From Castellaniella sp. UBA6218 (lineage in GTDB: Bacteria; Pseudomonadota; Gammaproteobacteria; Burkholderiales; Burkholderiaceae_B), in contig DISE01000018.1 of assembly GCA_002421865.1 (NCBI GenBank), forward strand, positions 34,635 through 74,851: a DNA stretch of 40,217 nt. The letters are read 5' to 3'. How positions within the stretch are numbered: the stretch's first letter is position 1; the number at the start of each line of letters is the position of its first letter. The notes beneath the pieces were generated by a model that was not told the DNA's origin, did no database searches, and saw only the letters and a list, made by a program, of their open reading frames with translations. The position numbers and the translations under genes were made by a program. Shown here piece after piece: positions 7,678-17,105 of the stretch.

Positions 7678-10290
7678 TCATGGCTTCAGCCTCTTCGCCA
7701 CGCCCTTCCCCACCGTCCAGTCATGTCCCCGGGCAAGCCTCGAACGATAGAAAAGCGTTTTCACCCATTGCGCCAGAGCCAGATACATCGCCACCAGAAA
7801 ACCCAGGGCAAGGAAATAAGGCCAGGGCAAGGCCACGAAACCGAAGAGACCGGCCAGAGGTGAAAACACCAGCGCAACGGCGAACGCCAGAAGGCTGGCC
7901 GCCACCGCCCACAGCGCCGGGTGCGGGTGGCTGAAAAATGGATTTCCGCGTGTGCGGATGATGAAGATGACGAGGATCTGTGTGGCCAGGGACTCGATGA
8001 ACCAACTGGTCTGGAAAAGCGCTTCGCCCGCCTCAAGCACCTTCAGCAGCAGATAAAAGGTCACGAAATCGAATAATGAACTGACCGGCCCCAGGATCAG
8101 CATGAAATTGCGCAGCAGCGTGACGTCCCAGTGCTGGGGCAGCTTGACATCCGCCTCGTCCACCCCATCCAGCGGCAATACCGTTTCGGACAGGTCGTAG
8201 AGCACATTGTTCAGCAGCACCTGTGTCGGCAGCATGGGCAGAAAGGGCAGGAACAGCACAGCGCCCGCCATGCTGAGCATGTTGCCGAAATTCGAGCTCG
8301 TGCCCACCATGATGTATTTGCGGATGTTCGCGAAAGTCCGCCGCCCTTCACGAACCCCCTCTTCCAGCATCCCCAGATCATGTCTGAGCATGATCATGTC
8401 CGCCGAATCCTTGGCGACATCGACCGCCGTATCCACCGAAATGCCCACGTCCGCGCTGTGCAGCGCCGGCGCGTCGTTGATGCCGTCCCCCACGAACCCG
8501 ACGGCGTGCCCTCGCCTGCGCAAGGCAAGGACCAGACGGTTCTTCTGGATGGGGCTGATGCGGCAGAACAGATTGGCGGATTCCGCCCGCACGGACAAGG
8601 CGTGATCGTCCAGCAAGGCGATCTCATGCCCCATCAGTACGCCCGTCACCGGAACGCCCAGGGCGTCGCAAAGATGCCGTGCAACGAGATCGCTGTCGCC
8701 GGTCAGGATCTTCACGGCGATGCCTTGTCCTGTCAGATGGGCGATCGCCTCCCCGGCGTCTTTTTTGGGCGGATCGAGAAAAGCGGCGTAACCGGCGAAG
8801 ATCAGATCGTTTTCATCTTCGAGCCTTGCATGCGTGGCGCCGGCCTGCGCCTTTTTCCAGGCGATGCCCAGCACCCGGTAGCCATTCGCGCAGAGACCGC
8901 GCAAGGTTTCCTGCGCCAGCGCCCGGGATTGCGCCGTCCATGGCATGGCCTGGGCGTTCATGTCCTCATACTGATCGCAGTGCCCCAGCACATCCTCGGG
9001 GGCGCCCTTGACGATCAGAAAGCTTTCATCCTGATGGCGAAGCAGGACGGACAGACGCCGGCGCTCGAAATCGAACGGAACCTCGTCGACTTTGATCCAG
9101 GCACTGATATCCACGTGCGCGTCGGCGAGGATCGCGTCCTCCAGGGGCGTATGTACTCCGGTTTCGAAACGGCTGTTGAGATAGGCCCATTCCAGCACAT
9201 GCTCATTGTTGCGGCCGGCGATGTCCACATGGCTGGACAGACTGATCTTCGCTTCGGTGAGCGTGCCGGTCTTGTCCGTGCACAGGATGTCCATGGCGCC
9301 CAGGTCCTGCATGGCGGACAGCCGCTTGACGATGACACCCTGCTTCGAAAGCCGGATCGCGCCGCGCGACAAGGTCACGGTGACGATCATGGGCAACAGT
9401 TCCGGGGTCAGCCCGACCGCCAGCGCCAGAGAAAAAAGAGACGACTCCAGCCAGGGGCGCTTCATCAGGCCATTGGCCAGGAGCACGAACAAGACCAGCA
9501 AGAATGTGACGCGCAGAATCAGATAGCCGAACTGGCGCAGGCCCATGTCGAAGGCCGTCGGCGGCCGGCGGCCGGCAATGACGCCGCCCACCAGTCCGAG
9601 CTGGGTACTTTTACCCGTCTTGACGATGAGCATGGTGCCCGTTCCCGAGATGACGCTCGAGCCCATGAACACGGCATTCGTGGCGTGATCCAGGGCATCG
9701 TCGGCGGGCACGGCATGCGGATGTTTTTCGACCGGAAAAGACTCCCCGGTCAATGCGGCCTGCTGGACGAACAGGTCCGTGGCTTCAATCATCAGTCCAT
9801 CGGCGGGCACCAGGCTGCCCGCCGACAGCCGGATCATGTCGCCGGGCACCAGGTTCTCCACGGGGATTTCCCGATACGCCCCGTCGCGTTGCGCCATCGT
9901 TTTGAGCGCAACCATTTGTCTCAGATTCTCGGCGGCCCGCTCGGCCTTGTGTTCCTGCAGATAGTCGAATATCACGCTCAGCAGAACCATGAAGGCGATG
10001 ATGCCCGCGCTCATGGTCTCACCGACCGCCGCGGATACGGCGCCTGCAACCAACAGCAGCAAAACCAGCGGATTGCGCAAGCGGCTGAGGATTTCGAGGC
10101 ATGGCCGATGGCGGCCGGACGTTTCGAATCGATTGGGGCCGAACATCCGCAGTCGTCGTCGGGCCTGCGCGCTGCTCAGACCGCCCAAAGACGCATGCAG
10201 GCTCGACAACACGGCGTCCGACCGCCACCAGCAAGCATCCGGATGGCCGGCGGGTCCGGGCGGATTCGTTTGCGTATTTTCATTCGGCAT
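7678..10290 (-). CDS. mgtA: MgtA-like P-type ATPase (probable Mg2+ importer)
   Basis: An 870-residue inner-membrane P-type ATPase. In order: N-terminal cation-ATPase domain; actuator domain with ALTGES; phosphorylation site DKTGTLT with Asp339; nucleotide-binding domain with VKGAPEDV; hinge GDGINDAPAL; and six C-terminal membrane segments. The segment FLPFLPMLPTQVLLNNVLYDLSE followed by a D-x-VDE motif resembles MgtA/MgtB Mg2+ importers (P3B) rather than heavy-metal or Ca2+ pumps. It starts 23 bp after the Pat-like gene and is probably read from the promoter at 13.08 kb. The substrate is assigned by family resemblance only. Confidence 0.85.
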   Translation of the reverse strand: MPNENTQTNPPGPAGHPDACWWRSDAVLSSLHASLGGLSSAQARRRLRMFGPNRFETSGRHRPCLEILSRLRNPLVLLLLVAGAVSAAVGETMSAGIIAFMVLLSVIFDYLQEHKAERAAENLRQMVALKTMAQRDGAYREIPVENLVPGDMIRLSAGSLVPADGLMIEATDLFVQQAALTGESFPVEKHPHAVPADDALDHATNAVFMGSSVISGTGTMLIVKTGKSTQLGLVGGVIAGRRPPTAFDMGLRQFGYLILRVTFLLVLFVLLANGLMKRPWLESSLFSLALAVGLTPELLPMIVTVTLSRGAIRLSKQGVIVKRLSAMQDLGAMDILCTDKTGTLTEAKISLSSHVDIAGRNNEHVLEWAYLNSRFETGVHTPLEDAILADAHVDISAWIKVDEVPFDFERRRLSVLLRHQDESFLIVKGAPEDVLGHCDQYEDMNAQAMPWTAQSRALAQETLRGLCANGYRVLGIAWKKAQAGATHARLEDENDLIFAGYAAFLDPPKKDAGEAIAHLTGQGIAVKILTGDSDLVARHLCDALGVPVTGVLMGHEIALLDDHALSVRAESANLFCRISPIQKNRLVLALRRRGHAVGFVGDGINDAPALHSADVGISVDTAVDVAKDSADMIMLRHDLGMLEEGVREGRRTFANIRKYIMVGTSSNFGNMLSMAGAVLFLPFLPMLPTQVLLNNVLYDLSETVLPLDGVDEADVKLPQHWDVTLLRNFMLILGPVSSLFDFVTFYLLLKVLEAGEALFQTSWFIESLATQILVIFIIRTRGNPFFSHPHPALWAVAASLLAFAVALVFSPLAGLFGFVALPWPYFLALGFLVAMYLALAQWVKTLFYRSRLARGHDWTVGKGVAKRLKP

Positions 10291-10313
10291 GGGGGCCCGC
10301 CAGCGGCGTCAGG

Positions 10314-13001
10314 CTATCGGCTCGTCGCCAGTGCGAGATAAATGTCGACAATGCCCTCATGAGGCTTGGCGGCCTCAAAGCCGAACTTTTTGGCCAAGGC
10401 GAGCATGCGGGCGTTCTCGCCCAGAACCGTGCCCGCCATCCCGGCCGTCCCCAGGTCCCGGCAATAACGGATGCCCTTGGACAGCAACGCCGATCCCAGT
10501 CCCTTGGACTGCCAGGCCGTGCCGACGGCAATCCCCATCTCCGCACATTGGTTGTCCGGATCGGTCGCCAGCCGCATCACAGCCAGGATTTCCTCCTCAC
10601 CCGCTTCGTTGCGATCCGCAATGATCAGCGTCATCTCACGGTCATAGTCGATCTGGGTGACCCGCGAGAGTTCTGACAGCGGCAGCTGGCGCATGGCGCA
10701 GAAAAACCGGTTCCGGACGTCTTCCGGGCTGAGAGTTTGCAGGAAAAGCTGATAGGCCTGCGCGTCGGAGGGAAGAATGGGACGCAGCAGCATGCTTTTT
10801 CCCCCCGCCTTTTCCAGGCGGCACACTTCTTCGAGCTCTTTTGGATAGGGCCGAATGGCGAGACGGCCGGACCCGGGCAATCTGGCGGGCGAAACCCTGA
10901 TGCGCGCATCGAGCGCCAGGGCGCCATGCTCATCCAGCAACAAAGGGTTGATGTCCAGTTCGACGATTTCAGGGCAATCGATGACCAGTTGGGACAGTTT
11001 GACCAGCGTGAGATACAGGCCGGGCAGATCGGCGGCGGGATGGTCGCGATAGCCTCGCAGCAGCCTGGAGATGCGCGTGCCGGCCACCAGACTTTCCGCG
11101 AGCGCCAGGTTCAAGGGCGGCAGGCTCACGGCACGGTCGTTGATGACTTGCGTGGCGACACCGCCATGACCGAACATCAGGATCGGGCCGAAAGTGTCAT
11201 CCTCGGCCATGCCCAGAATCAGCTCATGCGCGCCGGGCCGCTGGATCATGCGCTGCACGGTGAAACCCTGAAGCCGGGCGTCCGGATGCGTGTGGCCGAT
11301 GTGCCCGATCATGTGCCGCGCCGCAGCCCTGACGCGATCCGCGGACTCCAGGCCAAGGGCCACGCCGCCCACGTCGGATTTGTGCGTGATGTCCGGGGAG
11401 AGAATCTTCAGCACAACGGGAAAGCCGATTTTCTCCGCATGTGCCACTGCGGTTTCCACCGTCGATGCGACGTGGGTCTCCACCACGGGAATGCCATAGG
11501 CCGACAGCACCGCTTTGGCCTGGGACTCGTCCAGCATGCGCCCATGATGGAGCGCATCCTGGATGATGTTCCGGGCCCGGCCCGCATCGACGGAGAAATC
11601 CTGGGGCACCGAAGGCGGCGTCTGCAGCAGAAGCGCCTGGTTTCTCCGATAGGCGAGCAAATGCAGGAAAGCTTTGACCGCCTCTTCGGGCGTCTGGTAG
11701 GTGGGGATGCCCGCCTGGGTGAAGACTTGCCTGGCCGCCAGAACGCCTTGCCCGCCCAGCCAGCAGCCAAACAGATTGCGCGACGACGACGACGCCAGCG
11801 GCGCACATTCGCGGGCCACTGCCTCGCTTTTTACGATGGCGGTCGGCGCATGGATCAACAATACGGGATCAACCCCTCCATCGTTCAGCACGGTCGATAG
11901 CGCCTTGCCATAGCGCTCGGCCGATGCGTCTCCGGTGATGTCGATCGGGTTGGCCCTGGACCAGGTGGCGGGCAGAAAGGCGTCGAGCCGGTTTCTGGTT
12001 TCGTCGGGCAGGACGGACAGGCTTTCCCCGGCGAGGCTCAGGGCATCGGCCGCCATGATGCCGGGCCCCCACCCATTGGTCAGGATGATCAGTTGTTCGC
12101 CTCGCAGGGGCCTGGCGCGAGACAGGGTTTCAATGGCACTGAACAGATCCTGGGTCGTTTCCACCCGCAGCATGCCAGCCCGCCGGATTGCCGCGTCGAA
12201 GATCGCATCCGATCCGGCCATCACCCCCGTATATGACGCGGCCGCCACAGCGCCGGCCGACGACCGTCCCGCCTTGACGACGATGACCGGTTTGTTGCGG
12301 GCGGCCGCACGCGCGGCTGACATGAATTTGCGGGCGGACCGGATGGATTCGATATAGAGCAGAATGCTGCGCGTGTCCGGCTCGCTGGCCAGGTAGTCCA
12401 GGATGTCGCCGAAGTCGACGTCAGCGCTGTTGCCGAGCGAAACGAATGTCGAGAAACCGATGCCGCTTCCTGCCGCCCAATCCAGAATGGCCGTCGTCAG
12501 CGCGCCAGACTGCGACACGAAGGCGATTTTTCCGGGCAGCGCCGCCGCTTCGGCGAAACTGGCGTTCAAACCCAGGCCGGGGACGATCAAACCGATGCAA
12601 TTCGGCCCCAGTATCCTGAGCAAATGCGGTTTTGCCGCATCCAGCATGGCCTGCTGCAGGCTGATGCCCTGCCCCGCCGCCTCCGCTTCGAGCCCCTCCG
12701 TCAGGACGACTGCGGCTTTGGTGCCCAGACGACCGAGCCGCCCCACCAGATCCGGGATGGTGGGCGCCGGTGTGCATATTACGGCCAGGTCCGGGACGGT
12801 CGGCAGTGCCGACAGATCATGGAAAGCCGGCAAGCCTGCGACATGCGCATACTTGGGGTTGACTGGCAGGATGGCTCCTCTGAAGCCACCGCGCATCAGG
12901 TTGAGCATGACCGTCGCCCCCACGCTCTGGGGGCGATCCGTGGCGCCAATCACCGCGACGGAGCGGGGACGGAACAGATGATGCAGATTGCGGATGCTCA
13001 T
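10314..13001 (-). CDS. Pat-like ADP-forming acyl-CoA synthetase / GNAT acetyltransferase fusion
   Basis: About 895 residues. Order: CoA-binding Rossmann domain (VAVIGATDRPQSVG near the N-terminus), succinyl-CoA-ligase-like domain, ATP-grasp domain (about 470-690) and a C-terminal GNAT domain (about 730-890, with a W-Q-S-K-GLGSALL acetyl-CoA loop). The same layout occurs in Salmonella Pat and E. coli PatZ, which acetylate lysines of acetyl-CoA synthetase and other proteins. In catalytically active ADP-forming synthetases a phosphohistidine lies in a SHTG motif; here residue 257 is Tyr (SYTGVMAGSD), which argues for a regulatory acetyltransferase. The start was chosen where the family begins (MSIRNLHHLF). 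An FNR-like box lies 79 nt upstream; mgtA follows. Confidence 0.88.
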   Translation of the reverse strand: MSIRNLHHLFRPRSVAVIGATDRPQSVGATVMLNLMRGGFRGAILPVNPKYAHVAGLPAFHDLSALPTVPDLAVICTPAPTIPDLVGRLGRLGTKAAVVLTEGLEAEAAGQGISLQQAMLDAAKPHLLRILGPNCIGLIVPGLGLNASFAEAAALPGKIAFVSQSGALTTAILDWAAGSGIGFSTFVSLGNSADVDFGDILDYLASEPDTRSILLYIESIRSARKFMSAARAAARNKPVIVVKAGRSSAGAVAAASYTGVMAGSDAIFDAAIRRAGMLRVETTQDLFSAIETLSRARPLRGEQLIILTNGWGPGIMAADALSLAGESLSVLPDETRNRLDAFLPATWSRANPIDITGDASAERYGKALSTVLNDGGVDPVLLIHAPTAIVKSEAVARECAPLASSSSRNLFGCWLGGQGVLAARQVFTQAGIPTYQTPEEAVKAFLHLLAYRRNQALLLQTPPSVPQDFSVDAGRARNIIQDALHHGRMLDESQAKAVLSAYGIPVVETHVASTVETAVAHAEKIGFPVVLKILSPDITHKSDVGGVALGLESADRVRAAARHMIGHIGHTHPDARLQGFTVQRMIQRPGAHELILGMAEDDTFGPILMFGHGGVATQVINDRAVSLPPLNLALAESLVAGTRISRLLRGYRDHPAADLPGLYLTLVKLSQLVIDCPEIVELDINPLLLDEHGALALDARIRVSPARLPGSGRLAIRPYPKELEEVCRLEKAGGKSMLLRPILPSDAQAYQLFLQTLSPEDVRNRFFCAMRQLPLSELSRVTQIDYDREMTLIIADRNEAGEEEILAVMRLATDPDNQCAEMGIAVGTAWQSKGLGSALLSKGIRYCRDLGTAGMAGTVLGENARMLALAKKFGFEAAKPHEGIVDIYLALATSR

Positions 13002-13080
13002 GCCACTAGGTTTTCCACTGAAGGTATATCCGGGCTTGCGAAACCGTGCTTTCAGCGTACAGGGCGGGATTGCCGCCATC

Positions 13081-13094
13081 TTGAGAAAGGTCAA
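13081..13094. promoter_or_regulatory. FNR/ANR-like box upstream of the Pat-like gene
   Basis: TTGAGAAAGGTCAA matches TTGAT-N4-ATCAA at 8 of 10 defined positions and ends 79 nt before the Pat-like start, the same spacing as at the alcohol dehydrogenase gene. Confidence 0.55.
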
Positions 13095-13119
13095 CAATGG
13101 ACAAAGTCCGGGAACGCGC

Positions 13120-14655
13120 TCAAGTCGTCTCCATCGCCCTCATCACTTTGGCGGCGACCTCGCCGGGCGGCGCATCCGCATCGACCCGGACCCAGGGCAC
13201 GGGGCCGCTTCGCGCCGCCATCTGAGCGCGCACGACCTCGGCCGTCGCATCGGAAGCGTCTCCACGCCGTGCATCCACCCGGGCCAGCAGGGTTTGTGCT
13301 CGGGCATGAAGCCAGATGCCCGTAAACGGGACGCAGGCCTCCCGGGCCACGCGCTCGATACGCTCGCGACAGGCCATTCTTTCGAATACTGCGTCCGCCA
13401 CCACGGCATGCCGGCTGTCAAGAACGGCCCGGGCGTCCCGCGCCAGGACCGCGTAGACACGCTCGGACACGGCCGGACGATACGCCTGCGAGGACAAGCG
13501 GGCCTCGGCCTGCACGCCATGGAGGCGTTTGCGGATACGGTCGCTTTCCAGCACCCGCGCGCCCGGCGCCGGGCCGACCTGGTCCGCGATCGCCGCCGCC
13601 ACCGTCGACTTGCCCGTGCCGCTCAGGCCCCCGATGGCCACCAGGCGTCCCGGGACAGGAGCGAGCAAACGCATCGCCAGGACGGCATATGCCTGCGCCT
13701 CGGACACGAGCGCGGCGCGGCACGCCCCGGTCGCCCGGCTGGCCTGCTCGGCGGTGACATGAGCCCGGATGCCGGCCCGCATCGCCATGAAAAAAGGCAT
13801 GAGCGGCAGGCCTTCGACTTCATCGCGTTCATCCAGATAGCGATTGAAGACCAGATTGGCTCCGGCCCGCAGGCCGTGGCGCCACAAGTCCATCACCAGA
13901 AAAGCGAGGTCATACAGCACATCGATCGTGGCCATTGCCTCATCGAACTCAAGACAGTCGAAAAGAACGGGTTTGCCGTCGATCAGGCAGATGTTGCGCA
14001 GATGCAGATCGCCATGACACCTGCGTACCTTGCCGGCCTGTTCACGCGCATCGAGCAGCGCTTCGTGGTCATGAAAAGCGGCGCGCAATCCGGCGGACAA
14101 GGCGGCTGCCTGGCCGGCCGGAAGGAAATGCGCCACATCGAGCGCCCGTTCGTTGCCATCGAGCACGGTTGCAATACCAGCGGCGCCGCCCCGCCGATGA
14201 GCGACGTCGGCATGGTCGTGGGTGCGCGCCACCACGCGCGCCAGTTCGGTCAGCACGGCGGAATCCAGCCGGCCCTGCGCTGCTCTCTCTTCGAACACGT
14301 CGCCTTGATCGAAACGGTTCATTTCGACCACGGCATCGACCAGTTCACCCTGGCCATCGAAAGCCAGACGCCCGTCCGCCTCCCGGGTAATGCGCCGCAC
14401 GCCTGTATAAAGCATCGGCGCGGTGCGAAGGTTCAAACGCACCTCGTCGTGACAGGCAGCCAGCCTGCGCGCGGCGGTGGAAAAGTCCACATAAGGCAAA
14501 TGGACGGCCCGCTTGAGTTTGAATGCGCGCCGCCCGGCAAGGAATACGTTGGAGATGTGGGTGCCGGTCGTCGCGACAATCGTGGTATCCGGCATGCCGT
14601 AGCTTGTCGGGTTCTCCAGAAATTCCAGCACCTCGGTCTGATCCTCGATGCGCAT
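13120..14655 (-). CDS. APH-like / P-loop kinase fusion protein
   Basis: A 511-residue protein starting at the ATG at 14,655, which follows AGAGG at 6 nt. The N-terminal part (to about residue 330) is an aminoglycoside-phosphotransferase-like kinase fold with catalytic HGDLHLRN and a downstream DCLEFDE metal site. The C-terminal part is a separate P-loop kinase with Walker A GGLSGTGKST and the layout of gluconate/zeta-type kinases. This two-domain family is common near universal stress protein genes in proteobacteria; substrate and function are unknown to me. It is divergent from the universal stress protein gene, with one FNR-like box between them. Confidence 0.8.
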   Translation of the reverse strand: MRIEDQTEVLEFLENPTSYGMPDTTIVATTGTHISNVFLAGRRAFKLKRAVHLPYVDFSTAARRLAACHDEVRLNLRTAPMLYTGVRRITREADGRLAFDGQGELVDAVVEMNRFDQGDVFEERAAQGRLDSAVLTELARVVARTHDHADVAHRRGGAAGIATVLDGNERALDVAHFLPAGQAAALSAGLRAAFHDHEALLDAREQAGKVRRCHGDLHLRNICLIDGKPVLFDCLEFDEAMATIDVLYDLAFLVMDLWRHGLRAGANLVFNRYLDERDEVEGLPLMPFFMAMRAGIRAHVTAEQASRATGACRAALVSEAQAYAVLAMRLLAPVPGRLVAIGGLSGTGKSTVAAAIADQVGPAPGARVLESDRIRKRLHGVQAEARLSSQAYRPAVSERVYAVLARDARAVLDSRHAVVADAVFERMACRERIERVAREACVPFTGIWLHARAQTLLARVDARRGDASDATAEVVRAQMAARSGPVPWVRVDADAPPGEVAAKVMRAMETT

Positions 14656-14744
14656 GTCTGCCTCTTGCGAATCATGCTCTGCGGCACGGGTTACCAGCGG
14701 CCCCACGGACTGGAATCAGGATAGCGGGGCATCGCATCCGTATC

Positions 14745-14758
14745 TTGCGTTAAGTCAA
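14745..14758. promoter_or_regulatory. FNR/ANR-like box between kinase fusion and usp
   Basis: TTGCGTTAAGTCAA matches TTGAT-N4-ATCAA at 7 of 10 defined positions. It lies 67 nt upstream of the usp start and 89 nt upstream of the divergent kinase gene. Confidence 0.5.
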
Positions 14759-14825
14759 GTTGCGGAACCTCTAGAGGCATAGACTGGGGTTCGACATCGG
14801 GATCACTGGCCAACAGGAGGCTGTC

Positions 14826-15665
14826 ATGCTCGGGCGTATCGCACTTGATCTGACCAAGGACGTCACCCAGACGAGCCGTGTGCAGGTGGCCATCCAGCTG
14901 GCCATGCGTCATAAGGCGGAGGTGATCGGCATTTGCACCGATCCGCCCATGCCTGGATATTTTTACGATGAAGCCGGCATCGTGCAGCAGGTATTGGCCA
15001 AACTGCAAGAACAGTTCGCGCGCGAAAAGAGCGAGATCAAGGCGTATTTCTTGCAGCAACTCGAAAGCGCGGGGGTGAAGGGTCAATGCCGGATGCCCCA
15101 GGGACCCGCCGAAGAGGCCCTCGCCGTGCATGCCCGTTCCTGCGATCTGCTGATCATGAGCCAGACGGACATGGCGCAGTCGAACTGGTCCATACCGCCC
15201 AGCCTGGTCGATTCCGTGATCACCACGGCCGGCAGGCCCGTCCTGGTGGTCCCGTACGTCGACGACGCCCGCCAGCCCCTGGGGCAGCACGTGCTGCTCT
15301 GCTGGGACTACGGACGCCGGGCTGCCCGGGCATTGGCGGACGCCGCTCCACTGTTGCGCACCGCTTCGAAACTCACCATCCTCACGGTCGATCCCCAGCC
15401 GGACATGCTGCAGGCGCTGGACATCCGGCCCGAAGACATGCCTGCCTACTGCGCGGCGCACGGCTACCCGGTGCCCAAGGCCGTGCATGCGACGAGCGAA
15501 GGGGTCGGCATCGGCAACGTCATCCTGAATGTGGCGGCCGACAGCGGTTGCGACATGATCGTCATGGGGCTTTACAACCGCAGCCGCGTGCGCGAGTGGA
15601 TCCTGGGCGGCACATCGAAGACATTGCTCCAGACCATGACCGTTCCGATCCTGTTCGCGCACTAG
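14826..15665 (+). CDS. Tandem-domain universal stress protein
   Basis: A 279-residue cytoplasmic protein with two Usp folds. Domain one (1-145) starts ML-GRIALDLTKD and ends with VITTAGRPVLVVP; domain two (about 152-279) ends GLYNRSRVREWILGGTSKTLLQTMTVPILFAH, where the G-x2-R-x-R and G-x-T/S-K elements resemble the ATP-binding loop of UspA-type proteins. The canonical loop is clear only in domain two. AGGAGG precedes the ATG. Its stop codon shares the palindrome CTAG with the stop of the convergent LigD polymerase gene. Such proteins support survival during starvation or oxygen limitation. Confidence 0.9.
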   Translation: MLGRIALDLTKDVTQTSRVQVAIQLAMRHKAEVIGICTDPPMPGYFYDEAGIVQQVLAKLQEQFAREKSEIKAYFLQQLESAGVKGQCRMPQGPAEEALAVHARSCDLLIMSQTDMAQSNWSIPPSLVDSVITTAGRPVLVVPYVDDARQPLGQHVLLCWDYGRRAARALADAAPLLRTASKLTILTVDPQPDMLQALDIRPEDMPAYCAAHGYPVPKAVHATSEGVGIGNVILNVAADSGCDMIVMGLYNRSRVREWILGGTSKTLLQTMTVPILFAH

Positions 15666-16606
15666 GGCTTCATCATCATGCGCGAGGCCGACTGCGGCAA
15701 GGCGGGGCCGAAGGCCTCCAAGGCCTTGTCCAGCGATTGGGGCGCATATTGGCGCCAGGGGATGTCGGCCACATTCAGACGTCTGTCGACGTTGGCGACC
15801 GACCAGCGGTCGCCCTGTCCGAGTCCGGATACTTCATCCCAGGCCACCGGCACCGAAATGCCCAGGCCGGGCCGCGCCCGCGCCGACCAGGCCGCCACAG
15901 TGGTTGCACCCAAGCCATTGCGCAGGTAATCAGCAAATACCCTGCCGACCCGGTGCCTGTCGCCTCTCCTCGCGACGAACACCCCGGGCGCCGTCCATGC
16001 GAGGCGCCGGGCCATCCCGCGAGACAGAATGCTCACGACATCCAGACCATACTGGTCGATCAGCGGCACAATGATGTGCAGCCCCCGGCCGCCACTGGTT
16101 TTCAGCCAGGACTTCAAGCCGAATTCCGCCAGGAAAGCACGGACCATGTCCGCCGCCAGACAGACCTGCGCCCACCGGACGCCCTGCCCCGGATCCAGGT
16201 CGAGCACCATCCGATCGGGCCTGCCGATGGCCGGTTTCGACGCGTTCCATGTATGAAATTCCACCACGTTCATCTGCACGCAGGCCATGATGCCTTCCAG
16301 CGTGGCGACCTCCATCAAAGGCGGATGGCCTGGATACAGATGCTGCGGCAACGGATTGACGCCCGGCATGGCGTGACCGCCCGGATGCCGCTGGAAGAAA
16401 GTGCCGCCCGCGATGCCCGCCGGCGCCCGCACGAAGGCCACAGGCCGGCCGCGCAGATGTTTCAACAGCAGCGGCGCCACCTTCGCATAGTAGCGGGCCA
16501 GGTCCAGCTTGCGCAGGCCCGAATGAGGATCGATGATCCGCTCCGGATGGGTCAGCCGGGCAAGACAGCTCGCGACCAGGGCCAGGTCCCGCGCATCATC
16601 CGCCAT
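15662..16606 (-). CDS. LigD-type primase-polymerase (POL) protein
   Basis: A 314-residue archaeo-eukaryotic primase-like polymerase, the POL module of bacterial NHEJ protein LigD, which fills gaps and adds ribonucleotides at broken DNA ends. Visible: LTHPERIIDPHSGLRKLDLARYY at the start, the metal-binding DLDPG, and SGGRGLHIIVPL. The ATP-dependent ligase domain that normally accompanies POL is absent. The start at 16,606 overlaps the end of the phosphoesterase gene by 11 nt, so translation is probably coupled; an upstream in-frame ATG at 16,687 would add unconserved residues. No Ku gene is in the window, so partners must come from elsewhere. Confidence 0.85.
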   Translation of the reverse strand: MADDARDLALVASCLARLTHPERIIDPHSGLRKLDLARYYAKVAPLLLKHLRGRPVAFVRAPAGIAGGTFFQRHPGGHAMPGVNPLPQHLYPGHPPLMEVATLEGIMACVQMNVVEFHTWNASKPAIGRPDRMVLDLDPGQGVRWAQVCLAADMVRAFLAEFGLKSWLKTSGGRGLHIIVPLIDQYGLDVVSILSRGMARRLAWTAPGVFVARRGDRHRVGRVFADYLRNGLGATTVAAWSARARPGLGISVPVAWDEVSGLGQGDRWSVANVDRRLNVADIPWRQYAPQSLDKALEAFGPALPQSASRMMMKP

Positions 16607-17105
16607 ACTGGATCTGGGGGCTATGCTCGGACAAGACCATGCCGGGCCGCTGGCCGGTGCCCGAGTCATGCGCTTCGTCATGCACATGGGTGTCGCGCAT
16701 CTTGATCAGCAACCAGGGCGGATGCTTCTCGTGCCTGGGTGTCTGCATGCGGATCAACGCCCAGCGGCCACGCATTTTGCCGCCTTTCAACGTGAATGTC
16801 AGATGCCCGTTCCGGTACCCTGCAAGAGGATCGCCCTCCGGAATCCAGACCCCTTCATCCCAGATGATCACGCGGCCCGCGCCGTAGCGGTCCCGCGGAA
16901 TCGTGCCTTCGAAACGGCTATAGGAAAGCGCGTGATCCTCCGTCTCTATCGCCATGCGCCTGACCGCAGGGTCCATGCTGGGCCCCTTTGGCACCACCCA
17001 GCTCTTCAGTGCGCCCCCCAGCTCCAGGCGGAAGTCATAGTGCAGATGGCTCGCCCAATGTTTCTGGACCACGAAAACGCGCTCATGGAAAGGTCTTGTC
17101 TGCAT
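16596..17105 (-). CDS. LigD-type 3'-phosphoesterase (PE) protein
   Basis: A 169-residue protein equal to the PE module of LigD, which trims 3'-phosphates or terminal ribonucleotides at DNA ends. The signature FVVQKHWASHLHYDFRLELGG contains the metal-binding and catalytic His and Asp residues, followed by LKSWVVPKGPS. The start at 17,105 (MQTRPFHERVF) has AGGA upstream; an earlier ATG at 17,135 lacks one. It is immediately upstream of and overlapping the POL gene. In Pseudomonas LigD these modules flank a ligase domain in one chain; here they are separate proteins with no ligase between. An FNR-like box lies 86 nt upstream. Confidence 0.85.
   Translation of the reverse strand: MQTRPFHERVFVVQKHWASHLHYDFRLELGGALKSWVVPKGPSMDPAVRRMAIETEDHALSYSRFEGTIPRDRYGAGRVIIWDEGVWIPEGDPLAGYRNGHLTFTLKGGKMRGRWALIRMQTPRHEKHPPWLLIKMRDTHVHDEAHDSGTGQRPGMVLSEHSPQIQYGG

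Noticed and set aside
8131..10341. Long antisense frame (about 736 codons) opposite the MgtA-like gene
   Set aside because: The sense frame has all P-type ATPase motifs; the antisense product has low-complexity composition typical of GC-rich shadows.
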